In this document: positions 1-6,280 of the stretch, piece after piece
Numbering within the stretch: the first letter of the stretch is position 1
Layout: each line of letters begins with the position of its first letter
Source: Ruminococcus sp.
Lineage (GTDB): Bacteria > Bacillota > Clostridia > Oscillospirales > Ruminococcaceae
Direction: 5' to 3'
DNA: 9,244 nucleotides
Assembly (NCBI GenBank): GCA_018376535.1
Contig: JAHABC010000029.1
Coordinates: 1 to 9,244, forward strand
Program-made: the position numbers and the translations under genes
Notes under the pieces: model-generated
What the model saw: only the letters and a program-made list of their open reading frames with translations
The model's database searches: none
Told to the model about the DNA's origin: nothing

Positions 1-1
1 T

Positions 2-198
2 ATCGATGAAGTTATTCCTACTCAAGAAGATACTTCTTATACTGAAGAACTTCCTACTATCGATGAGGTTGCTCCTATTCAAGATGATTCTTCCTATTCT
101 GAAGAACTTCCTACTATCGATGAGGTTGCTCCTATTCAAGATGATACTTCCTATTCCGAAGAACTTCCTACTATCGATGAGGTTGCTCCTATTCAAGA
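2..198 (+). repeat. 57-bp in-frame tandem repeat, about 3.5 copies
   Basis: Copies begin at 2, 59 and 116, with a truncated fourth at 173-198. Each full copy encodes 19 residues of the type IDEVAPIQDDTSYSEELPT. Copies 2 and 3 differ at 2 of 57 bases, while copy 1 differs from copy 2 at about 8 bases. The array may extend left of the window. The near-identity at DNA level, including synonymous sites, suggests recent duplication or slippage. The frame is kept because the unit length is a multiple of three. Confidence 0.95.
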
Positions 199-952
199 AG
201 TTAATAATACTATTCCAACGACCAATATTCCTACTGGATATCCAAACATTCCACAAAATCAACCTACATATACTCAACCAGTAGTTCCAACACCTATGCC
301 ACAACCAACACCAATACCACAATTCTACTATAATGTATATGGTGAAGCTATTCCAATAACATATAACGCACAAAACCAACCAGTATTTACCGTTCCAGTA
401 ACTTATGATGCCCAAGGTCAACCTAGACCAGTTCAGATGGCACAACCTACACCATCACCATATATACAACAAAATCCATATATGAGCAATCAACCAACAT
501 ATGTACAACCAGTACAACCACAACAGAATGTAGTTCCAAACCCACCTCCTACAAGAGTAGTTCGTGCAGATGCTCCACCAAAGGTATCTAAGCCAGTTGA
601 GAACAAGCCATTCGATTTCAGCATATTTGAAAAAGAAGATAAAAAACCAGTGTTCACTGCTAGCGAAAATAGAATATTCGTAGATTCCATTGAAGAAGCA
701 TTGAGTCAATTAGGTGTTGAAACAGACTCTTCCAAGGATAAAGAGAACGAAGTTGTTCCAGAGTTCCAAGAGTATGTTGCTCCTACAAAGAGTAGTAAGC
801 CAGTAACTCCAAAGCAGGAAACTCCTAAGACTGCTCCCGTTTTGAGCGAAGCGGAACGTAAAAAACGTGAAAAAATGGATGCTAAACTCAAAAAAGAATG
901 GGAGAAAAAAGGTCTTGACCCTAACGATTGGAAACGTAGAAAACATATATAA
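2..952 (+). CDS. Partial Pro/Gln-rich repeat protein of unknown function (3' end, 316 residues visible)
   Basis: The frame is open from base 2 to a TAA at 950-952, so the start lies left of the window; the ATG at 296 is internal (visible residue 99) and has no ribosome binding site. Visible residues 1-66 are acidic 19-residue tandem repeats. Residues about 67-190 are rich in Pro, Gln, Tyr and Thr and contain a doubled motif of the type [IV]TY[ND]AQ[NG]QP. Residues about 203-230 are mixed and may form a short ordered segment (FDFSIFEKEDKKP). The last 36 residues (LSEAERKKREKM onward) are highly charged and basic, probably helical, ending in KRRKHI. No transmembrane segment or catalytic motif is visible. 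The protein looks largely disordered; a scaffold, surface-associated or regulatory role is conceivable, but I do not recognise the family. It is transcribed towards the sugar operon and is probably unrelated to it. That the frame codes is well supported; the function is unknown. Confidence 0.85.
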   Translation: MDEVIPTQEDTSYTEELPTIDEVAPIQDDSSYSEELPTIDEVAPIQDDTSYSEELPTIDEVAPIQEVNNTIPTTNIPTGYPNIPQNQPTYTQPVVPTPMPQPTPIPQFYYNVYGEAIPITYNAQNQPVFTVPVTYDAQGQPRPVQMAQPTPSPYIQQNPYMSNQPTYVQPVQPQQNVVPNPPPTRVVRADAPPKVSKPVENKPFDFSIFEKEDKKPVFTASENRIFVDSIEEALSQLGVETDSSKDKENEVVPEFQEYVAPTKSSKPVTPKQETPKTAPVLSEAERKKREKMDAKLKKEWEKKGLDPNDWKRRKHI

Positions 953-956
953 CAAG

Positions 957-984
957 AAAATCCACTCATTGAGTGGATTTTTTT
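957..984 (+). terminator. Rho-independent terminator of the repeat-protein gene
   Basis: Begins five bases after the TAA. The stem AAAATCCACTC (957-967) pairs with GAGTGGATTTT (971-981) around a three-base loop and runs into a T tract ending at 984. The A/T symmetry means it could also stop some transcription from the opposite strand. Confidence 0.9.
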
Positions 985-1010
985 ATACAACATAACTTTA
1001 ATATAAGTAT

Positions 1011-1038
1011 AAAAAAGGCGATTGCTAAGCAATCGCCT
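1011..1038 (-). terminator. Rho-independent terminator of the sugar transporter operon
   Basis: On the minus strand the stem AGGCGATTGC / GCAATCGCCT (1029-1038 and 1016-1025, loop of three) is followed directly by six T (complement of 1011-1016). It lies 25 bases beyond the stop of the last permease gene, a textbook end of the operon. Confidence 0.92.
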
Positions 1039-1063
1039 AAATTTACATCTTTTAATTCTAAGA

Positions 1064-1921
1064 TTATTCTTTTACACCACCAGCAGATACGCCTTCTACG
1101 ATAAACTTAGATAGTATAATATATACTATAATAAGTGGTAGCATAGCTAGGAATACACCTGCATAAACTTGACCATAGTCTGTACGGAAAGTATCAGACT
1201 TCATTTGTGCAATTTGAATAGGTAGTGTATACTTACTCTTTTCAGTTAGTACGATAGATGGAGTAAAGAAGTTGTTCCAAGCAGTAATGAACGCAAATAT
1301 ACCTTGCGTTGCTAATGCTGGAGTCATAATTGGTAATGAGATAGTAAAGAACGTTCTAAACTCATTACAACCATCTATACGAGCCGCCTCAACAAGTGAT
1401 ACCGACAAAGCACCCTTCATATATTGACGCATATAGAACGCAATCGGTGGAGCTGCTATTGCTGGTAATATGATTGCTGCAAAGCTATTTAATATTCCTA
1501 AGTTAGAACATAACTTATAGAAACCTATGATAGATACTTGTTGTGGTATCATCATAATAGCCATGATAAATGTAAATGCAGCATCTCTTAGCCTAAATTG
1601 ATATACTGTAAGACCATAAGCTGTTGCTGTTGCAAACAATAGCGAACAAGCTGTTACAGCTGTAGATAGAATTAAACTATTCTTAAAACCTAACATAATA
1701 TCCAAGTCAGGTCTTGCTAAAACGGATTTAACGTTTTTAATTAGTTCGCCACCAGGAATTAGAGTCAAGCCACTTTGAATTTCAGAACTTGTACGGCTGG
1801 CATTTACAAAAGTTAGCCAGAATGGTAACAAACTTATGATTGAAAGTAGGACACATATTACAAAGATAACTATCTTTTTAACTTTGCCTTGTCCTGGCTT
1901 TTGTCCTGCACTAGTACTCAT
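1064..1921 (-). CDS. Carbohydrate ABC transporter permease, MalG/UgpE type
   Basis: 285-residue inner-membrane permease, one half of the channel of an ABC importer for sugars (binding-protein-dependent transport family). Six hydrophobic segments are visible at roughly 17-38, 82-104, 115-134, 145-163, 196-214 and 253-275. The cytoplasmic EAA loop that contacts the ATPase is intact at 178-197: EAARIDG followed by ISLP. The short basic N-terminus and the ending VEGVSAGGVKE are typical of MalG-type subunits, and the length is normal. The start ATG overlaps the stop of the upstream permease as ATGA (1918-1921), and a GGAGG lies nine bases upstream (1931-1935), inside the previous gene, so the two subunits should be translationally coupled. 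It is the last gene before the operon terminator. Substrate is inferred from neighbours, probably malto-oligosaccharide; other alpha-glucosides are possible. Confidence 0.95.
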   Translation of the reverse strand: MSTSAGQKPGQGKVKKIVIFVICVLLSIISLLPFWLTFVNASRTSSEIQSGLTLIPGGELIKNVKSVLARPDLDIMLGFKNSLILSTAVTACSLLFATATAYGLTVYQFRLRDAAFTFIMAIMMIPQQVSIIGFYKLCSNLGILNSFAAIILPAIAAPPIAFYMRQYMKGALSVSLVEAARIDGCNEFRTFFTISLPIMTPALATQGIFAFITAWNNFFTPSIVLTEKSKYTLPIQIAQMKSDTFRTDYGQVYAGVFLAMLPLIIVYIILSKFIVEGVSAGGVKE

Positions 1922-2955
1922 ATTTGTAGACCTCCACTAACTTTATTTCCTTGTTTAGCCAATTTTCTTTGCTTTTTGATGTACTTCTTATGAGCTACTT
2001 CATCTTCATCTCTAAGAATGTAGAATACTATAGCACTTAAAATACTTGTTGCAATGAATAGCATAGTAGCGGCCGCACCTGCTTTACCATAGTCTTGAGT
2101 ACCACCACCGAATACTTTATCAGTGATATACATAGTAACAGTTTGAGCAGTATAGTTTGGAGCACCCTTTTGGTCGGAACTCAATAGCTTTGGTACATCG
2201 TAAAGTTGTAGACCACCTATAATAGATGTAATTAATGTATATACCATGATTGGTTGAATACATGGTATTGTAACCTTAAAGAAAGTTTGAGTACTTGTAC
2301 AACCATCGATTTCAGAAGCCTCAAATAGAGATTCGTTAATACCTAGGATACCAGAAATTAATGATACCATTGTGTTACCATACCACATCCAAGTTTGGAT
2401 AAAGGATACTAGACCTCTTACCCAACTAGTACTTCTTAAGAAGTCAACTTGAGTATCAACAACACCTAACTGTTTCATTAAAAATACGTTTACGATACCT
2501 GTCTTATCAAACAATGATGTAAATAAAATTGCTATACATGATGCAGTAAGTACGTTAGGTAAGAAGATTAAAATCTTAAAGATACCTTGACCAGGAACTC
2601 TTAATCTCTTATCAGTGAACCATGCTGCACATAGTAATGATAATGTGATTTGTGGAATAAAGTTACAACCCCACATGATGATTGTATTCTTAAATGCATT
2701 TAAGATACCACTTGCTTCACTTGCATTTTTGAATACATTTTCAAAGTTAGTCAAACCTATAAAGTTAGGACCTACAGTTTCAAATTGAAAAGTTACTAGG
2801 TTTTGACCCATAGTATACTCTTGAACTGAATAGTAGAGGGTTAAAAGTAACGGATAGAGTTGAAAAACAAAGAAAGCAAGAAAGAAAGGAAAAATAAATA
2901 TGTAGCCATATTTGGCATAGCTTACGCTTTTTAATCTAGAATTTGCGCCTGCCAT
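1918..2955 (-). CDS. Carbohydrate ABC transporter permease, MalF/UgpA type
   Basis: 345-residue partner permease of the downstream MalG-type subunit. Six hydrophobic segments appear near 17-42, 86-112, 125-150, 180-205, 230-250 and 292-314. The EAA loop is at 212-231, in the variant form EASEIDG followed by TIP. It lacks the large periplasmic insertion of enterobacterial MalF and so matches the shorter LacF/UgpA/MsmF type. The C-terminus is a very basic cytoplasmic tail (about 320-338, many Lys). The ATG at 2955 is preceded by AAGGAG at 2969-2974, a rather long 13-base gap. It follows the binding-protein gene after 125 bases that contain a GC-rich hairpin, and overlaps the next permease by 4 bases. 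Family assignment is secure; substrate is inferred. Confidence 0.95.
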   Translation of the reverse strand: MAGANSRLKSVSYAKYGYIFIFPFFLAFFVFQLYPLLLTLYYSVQEYTMGQNLVTFQFETVGPNFIGLTNFENVFKNASEASGILNAFKNTIIMWGCNFIPQITLSLLCAAWFTDKRLRVPGQGIFKILIFLPNVLTASCIAILFTSLFDKTGIVNVFLMKQLGVVDTQVDFLRSTSWVRGLVSFIQTWMWYGNTMVSLISGILGINESLFEASEIDGCTSTQTFFKVTIPCIQPIMVYTLITSIIGGLQLYDVPKLLSSDQKGAPNYTAQTVTMYITDKVFGGGTQDYGKAGAAATMLFIATSILSAIVFYILRDEDEVAHKKYIKKQRKLAKQGNKVSGGLQI

Positions 2956-3013
2956 TTAAAGATTCACACTCCTTATTAAGTTGAAATAATATAAAGCAAA
3001 TATATTACAACAA

Positions 3014-3035
3014 GGGGCAAGGATTTTCTTGCCCC
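3014..3035 (-). promoter_or_regulatory. Intercistronic GC-rich hairpin between binding protein and permease genes
   Basis: GGGGCAAG (3014-3021) pairs perfectly with CTTGCCCC (3028-3035) around a six-base loop. On the minus strand it sits 46 bases after the binding-protein stop and is followed by TTGTTGTAATAT, only a weak T tract. It is therefore more likely a leaky terminator or a 3' stabilising element that keeps binding-protein mRNA above permease mRNA than a full stop; binding-protein genes in ABC operons commonly show this arrangement. Its effect is inferred. Confidence 0.6.
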
Positions 3036-3080
3036 CTGCGATAATAAACTAATTGAACACTATTAACGTATTAATCAATA

Positions 3081-4643
3081 TTATTCAACTGTAATACCAG
3101 AAATTTGGTCCTTAACAGCACCCTTGAATGATGCAATAGCATCTTCCTTAGATGTGCCATCATAACAGTAGGAGTTTACAGCTTCGATAAATGCGTTATT
3201 AATAGTTTGGTCATAACCAGTCATTAGACTAACATCGATATTCTTAACTTGTTCTTGGAATAGACTGTAGTGGTCTTGACCGCCTAAGAAGTCGAATGAG
3301 TAACCGTCTGCAATGATATTGCTGATTGCAGTATCGTTGTTACAGTAGTCAGAAGAATTCTTAGCATACCATTGCATAGATTCTGTATTTATAGTAAAGA
3401 ATTCAATGATATCCTTAACGATATCAGCGTTGTTACAAGTTGGTGGAACTACAATCCAAGTACCGCCCCAGTAGTAAGCAGATGGACCTTCGATAGCCTT
3501 CCAGTCGCCGTAAGAAGAACCTTCAGCACCCTTTTCGCCACCACAGTTTTGAACCATTGTCCATTGAATACCCCAAGTGGAGAAGAAAGCACCCATAGTC
3601 TTAGCAGAAGCGTCGGAAACATTATCAGAGATACAGCTGTTCCAACCGTTAGTCCATTGGTTTACACCAACAGTTAAGTCGCCAGACTCATCATTAGTTA
3701 GCTTGTAAGCCATATCCATGAAGTCTTCGATTTCGCTAGTAACTGCAAGAGAAGTACCATCAATCCAAGAAGTAGTACGGTTAGTTCTAAATACTTGCCA
3801 TACGTCTTGAATACCTTGAACTAGCTTAACTTCACCATTAGAAGCCTTGTTTACTTCTTGAGCAGTAGCTACAAAAGTATCCCAGTCCTTAACCTTTTCT
3901 TGCATAGCAGCTTCGTCTTCAACGCCTAAAAGTTCCTTAGCTAGAGATGGTCTATATAGGAATAGTCCAGGAGCAGCTTGCCAAGAAGAACCCTTAATAG
4001 CACCAGTAGTCTTAGAAGTACCAACTTGCTTAGTATATTCGTATTGGTTATCTAATTCGCTATCAGCGATACCAACTTCAGATAGAGCAACAGTAGCACT
4101 GTCGTTGTTGATATACTTTAGAGCGTAGTCAGCTTCTGCTAGGAACATATCACCTAAGTCGCCGTTAGCTGAAAGAATTTGGTCTAAGTTAGTTTGGTAA
4201 GCACCACCATCAGATGGCTTGATTTGATAATCACTATCGATAGCACAAGTAACGCCATTCTTAAAAGTGATTGTATTAGAAGCTTCATCATACTTAGCAC
4301 CAGTTTCAACTGGACCACCATTATCGTGACCGAATTCACCGTTATCACAGTAGTAATTCTTAATCATACCGATAAATTCATCGTTCCATGAGTTAATAAC
4401 GAAGTTAGTACCGTCAGATGGTAGGCTAGCTGTTGCAGAATTATCACCATCACCACTAGTACCAGCAGTATTGTCATCGCCACTAGCATCGGCACTAGTA
4501 TCGTCACCAGCATTAGCGTCAGCAGCACTAGTAGTAGTAGTATCACCACCGTTATTGCCGGAATTGCCACCACAACCAACTAGAGAAGTTGTAGCCATTG
4601 CTAAAACTGCTACAAGAGCAAGTGTTTTCTTTAAACTCTTCAT
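3081..4643 (-). CDS. Sugar ABC transporter solute-binding lipoprotein (family 1, MalE-like)
   Basis: 520 residues. A lipoprotein signal peptide is clear: basic MKSLKK, a hydrophobic core, and lipobox LVGC with Cys24 as the lipidated residue, so the protein is tethered outside the membrane. Residues about 25-76 form a flexible low-complexity spacer of Gly, Ser, Thr, Asp, Asn and Ala. The mature domain (about 78-520) resembles extracellular solute-binding family 1 proteins. It is rich in Trp (for example 282, 293, 330, 334, 357, 361, 392, 396), as expected for stacking against sugar rings. It is longer than a typical MalE of about 400 residues, partly because of the spacer. The ATG is well placed behind AAGGAGG (4654-4660, ten-base gap). 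It is followed by both permease genes and preceded by the LacI regulator. Malto-oligosaccharide is the likely ligand by context; the sequence alone does not fix the sugar. Confidence 0.93.
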   Translation of the reverse strand: MKSLKKTLALVAVLAMATTSLVGCGGNSGNNGGDTTTTSAADANAGDDTSADASGDDNTAGTSGDGDNSATASLPSDGTNFVINSWNDEFIGMIKNYYCDNGEFGHDNGGPVETGAKYDEASNTITFKNGVTCAIDSDYQIKPSDGGAYQTNLDQILSANGDLGDMFLAEADYALKYINNDSATVALSEVGIADSELDNQYEYTKQVGTSKTTGAIKGSSWQAAPGLFLYRPSLAKELLGVEDEAAMQEKVKDWDTFVATAQEVNKASNGEVKLVQGIQDVWQVFRTNRTTSWIDGTSLAVTSEIEDFMDMAYKLTNDESGDLTVGVNQWTNGWNSCISDNVSDASAKTMGAFFSTWGIQWTMVQNCGGEKGAEGSSYGDWKAIEGPSAYYWGGTWIVVPPTCNNADIVKDIIEFFTINTESMQWYAKNSSDYCNNDTAISNIIADGYSFDFLGGQDHYSLFQEQVKNIDVSLMTGYDQTINNAFIEAVNSYCYDGTSKEDAIASFKGAVKDQISGITVE

Positions 4644-4670
4644 TTGAAAATTTCCTCCTTAATGAATGAA

Positions 4671-4698
4671 TAATATTAAATTTAAAATATTAATATTA
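4671..4698. repeat. AT-only inverted repeat ahead of the binding-protein gene
   Basis: TAATATTAA (4671-4679) and TTAATATTA (4690-4698) are perfect inverted repeats around ten bases, 27 bases upstream of the binding-protein start. It could be a weak mRNA hairpin or a protein-binding site. Because the stem is all A and T, chance is a real alternative. I see no convincing -35/-10 pair in the 86-base gap 4644-4729, so read-through from the regulator gene is possible. Confidence 0.4.
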
Positions 4699-4729
4699 AC
4701 TAACTTAAACTTAGAAAAAGACTATCATC

Positions 4730-5743
4730 TTACATAGCCCCGACCGTTTTACCCGTCAAGAGTTCTCCTCCAACGATTAAATGTCTTTCTTTTTCTGAAA
4801 TGGTCTGTTTATTAATCAACCTAACTAACATTTGAGCTGAACGCTTACCTATCAATTCGATATTCTGTTTAATGGTAGCTAATGGTCTTTCAAGTATTTG
4901 TGAAAGATATATTCCATCATAACCAAGAATAGAAACATCATCAGGAACGGAAAGTCCCAACTGTTTAATTGCGTTAATCACTCCAATAGCAGAATAGTCA
5001 TCTGGGGCAATTATGCAAGTTGGTGGATTATACAAACTCAACATTTCTTGTGCGATTTTACCAGCTGAAACAGGGTCATGATACTTAGTCTGTCTTACAT
5101 AGTCGATATTAGAACTAATGCCCAAACTCTCCAAAGTACTTTTAAAAGAGTTTAGTCTGTCTGTAGTAACTTGCGAACTATCGCCATATATGTAAGCAAT
5201 ATTTGTATGACCTTTAGAAACCACATATTCAACTAATCTTTTCATACCCATAGCATTGTCCGAAGATACGCTATAAGTCTTTTCTGATATAAAGTCAATC
5301 GTTACGAGTGGTATGTTGCTATTTATTAAATCAGTCACATTAGAGTCATAAAAATCAGCACATACTATAGCCACACCGTCCACGTTTCTATACTTACAAT
5401 GTTCAAGATAACTCATAGACCTATCACCAATATTTCTATTGTTAATAAAAGTGATATCATAACCAAGCCTTTCAGCCTCAGCCCTAAAACTTTCCAAAAC
5501 TTTAGAAAAGTAGGTGTGAGCTATACCCGTTCCCGACTTATCAGCATATATAACGCCTATACTGTAAGTTCTATTAGTTTTCAAAGCTCTAGCTTGAGAA
5601 TTAGGAAGATATCCCAACTCATCAGCAGTTTGCTTAATTAAACGTTTAGTATTTTCGCTGACATCATTATGATTATTTAATGCTTTACTAACTGTTGCAA
5701 TAGACACTCCACATTTTTCGGCTACATCTTTAATTGATACCAT
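4730..5743 (-). CDS. LacI-family transcriptional regulator
   Basis: 337 residues, the normal length for the family. The N-terminal helix-turn-helix is textbook: SIKDVAEKCGVSIATVSKAL at 3-22, with the recognition helix around 15-23. The hinge helix follows at about 48-56 (NSQARAL). Residues 60-337 form a periplasmic-binding-protein-like effector domain, with features such as VTID at 147-150, TTDRLNSF at 193-200 and GYDGI at 274-278. ATG at 5743 has AAAGGA at 5755-5760. It lies directly upstream of the binding-protein gene in the same direction with an 86-base gap and no terminator between them, so it is probably the local regulator of the transporter and responds to an imported or derived sugar. 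A perfect palindrome over its promoter suggests autoregulation. Whether it represses or activates cannot be read from the sequence. It is not CcpA-like by context, but only a phylogeny could settle that. Confidence 0.95.
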   Translation of the reverse strand: MVSIKDVAEKCGVSIATVSKALNNHNDVSENTKRLIKQTADELGYLPNSQARALKTNRTYSIGVIYADKSGTGIAHTYFSKVLESFRAEAERLGYDITFINNRNIGDRSMSYLEHCKYRNVDGVAIVCADFYDSNVTDLINSNIPLVTIDFISEKTYSVSSDNAMGMKRLVEYVVSKGHTNIAYIYGDSSQVTTDRLNSFKSTLESLGISSNIDYVRQTKYHDPVSAGKIAQEMLSLYNPPTCIIAPDDYSAIGVINAIKQLGLSVPDDVSILGYDGIYLSQILERPLATIKQNIELIGKRSAQMLVRLINKQTISEKERHLIVGGELLTGKTVGAM

Positions 5744-5886
5744 AATAACAAGCGTCCTTTAAATTTATAAGAAAGCCTAATACACATAAGCTGTCAAAAT
5801 ATAAAACACAGTAATATTAAATTAATGCAAAGTGCATAAAACTCAGAACACACCAAGACATAACTAACACCTAATACTGTAATAAT

Positions 5887-5915
5887 AGTTTACAATGTAA
5901 ACAAGAAAAAGTCAA
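5887..5915 (-). promoter_or_regulatory. Probable sigma-A promoter of the LacI-regulator gene
   Basis: On the minus strand TTGACT (5915-5910) is separated by 17 bases from TAAACT (5892-5887). The -35 matches 5 of 6 and the -10 4 of 6 consensus bases with ideal spacing. It would give a leader of about 135 bases before the regulator ATG. Moderate support only, because AT-rich DNA yields many such matches; overlap with a palindrome strengthens the case. Confidence 0.45.
5888..5902. promoter_or_regulatory. Candidate operator: perfect 15-base palindrome
   Basis: GTTTACAATGTAAAC is a perfect dyad with seven-base arms and one central base. It covers the end of the spacer and most of the -10 of the probable regulator promoter, so a bound repressor would block polymerase. 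I found no second copy ahead of the binding-protein, GH13 or HD genes. It lacks the central CG seen in many LacI-family operators, so the binding protein may be another factor. Confidence 0.5.
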
Positions 5916-5984
5916 TATCTAAAACTTTTATTTAATTTTTTTCGTGCAAACTGTACAATTTCAAAAATTGGTTTTTGTGCAGTC

Positions 5985-5993
5985 TGCTATAAT
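5985..5993 (+). promoter_or_regulatory. Possible + strand extended -10 promoter
   Basis: TGCTATAAT is a perfect extended -10 element on the strand opposite to the flanking genes, with no good -35 at 16-18 bases. Transcription would start near 6000 and run towards the 3' end of the GH13 gene. No + strand gene or terminator follows nearby. Confidence 0.25.
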
Positions 5994-6109
5994 ATTTTCC
6001 AGTTTAAGACATAAAAGTTACAGAATGATTACAAAAAATTAGGCAAACTAAAAAATTTTGATATAAAATACACAAAATTCAGTTACTTTTTTTGATTTTT
6101 TCTACTAGT

Positions 6110-6130
6110 TAATCGTTTAAGTAATCGTTT
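6110..6130. repeat. Two TAATCGTTT direct repeats, 12-base period
   Basis: TAATCGTTT occurs at 6110-6118 and 6122-6130. Each has the central CG typical of LacI/CcpA-family half-site centres, and together they look like a tandem binding region upstream of the regulator gene. Binding is inferred. Confidence 0.4.
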
Positions 6131-6133
6131 TCC
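6120..6133. promoter_or_regulatory. cre-like site (possible catabolite control)
   Basis: AGTAATCGTTTTCC matches 8 of the 10 constrained positions of the cre consensus TGWAANCGNTNNCA in either orientation, failing only at the two outer bases. A CcpA site is expected in a sugar locus, but it lies about 380 bases from the regulator ATG and well upstream of the promoter proposed here. Confidence 0.3.
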
Positions 6134-6170
6134 TAACAAGTTGCACACAAAATTAACACATTAATAATCT

Positions 6171-6205
6171 TTTTATGATTATATCAATCTAATAATATCA
6201 TAAAA
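6171..6205. repeat. AT-rich inverted repeat with nested minus-strand extended -10
   Basis: TTTTATGAT (6171-6179) and ATCATAAAA (6197-6205) are perfect nine-base inverted repeats around 17 bases. The minus strand carries TGATATAAT at 6186-6178, an extended -10, so this may be an alternative long-leader promoter for the regulator with a flanking operator. There is no good -35. Confidence 0.3.
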
Positions 6206-6241
6206 GATAATATTAAATATAAATTTGTTCACACTTTTAAA

Positions 6242-6263
6242 TTGGACGACTAATGCCGTCCAA
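6242..6263 (-). terminator. Probable terminator of the HD-GH13 transcript
   Basis: TTGGACG (6242-6248) pairs with CGTCCAA (6257-6263) around an eight-base loop, starting 17 bases after the GH13 stop on the minus strand. The following minus-strand sequence is TTTAAAAG, a short T tract, so termination may be partial. Confidence 0.6.
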
Positions 6264-6280
6264 AAATAAAGTGAATAATT

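Larger units (their letters stand above)
5744..6280. other. 537-base AT-rich intergenic region with regulatory signals, no gene
   Basis: Separates the GH13 gene from the LacI-regulator gene, both on the minus strand. No credible coding frame was seen. From high to low coordinates it holds the GH13 terminator hairpin (6242-6263), an AT-rich inverted repeat (6171-6205) overlapping a minus-strand TGATATAAT (6178-6186), a pair of TAATCGTTT repeats with a cre-like site (6110-6133), a + strand TGCTATAAT (5985-5993), two TTTTT(C)GTGCANNCTG repeats (about 5938-5985), the probable regulator promoter with its palindrome (5887-5915), and an inverted repeat ATGCA-AAG-TGCAT (5825-5837) in the presumed leader. 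Confidence 0.75.

Noticed and set aside
6..284. A + strand frame encoding a Leu/Lys/Phe-rich repeated peptide
   Set aside because: It is an out-of-frame shadow of the 57-bp repeat; the frame from base 2 continues without a stop into the rest of the gene and gives sensible repeat and Pro/Gln composition.
4194..4579. Short frames on both strands within the binding-protein gene
   Set aside because: They are shadows of its low-complexity spacer and N-terminal domain; the lipoprotein frame has a clear signal peptide and ribosome binding site.
5792..5797. Perfect minus-strand TTGACA close to the regulator gene
   Set aside because: No acceptable -10 lies 16-18 bases away (TTTCTT at 17; TATAAA only at 22), and a start there would leave almost no room before the ribosome binding site.
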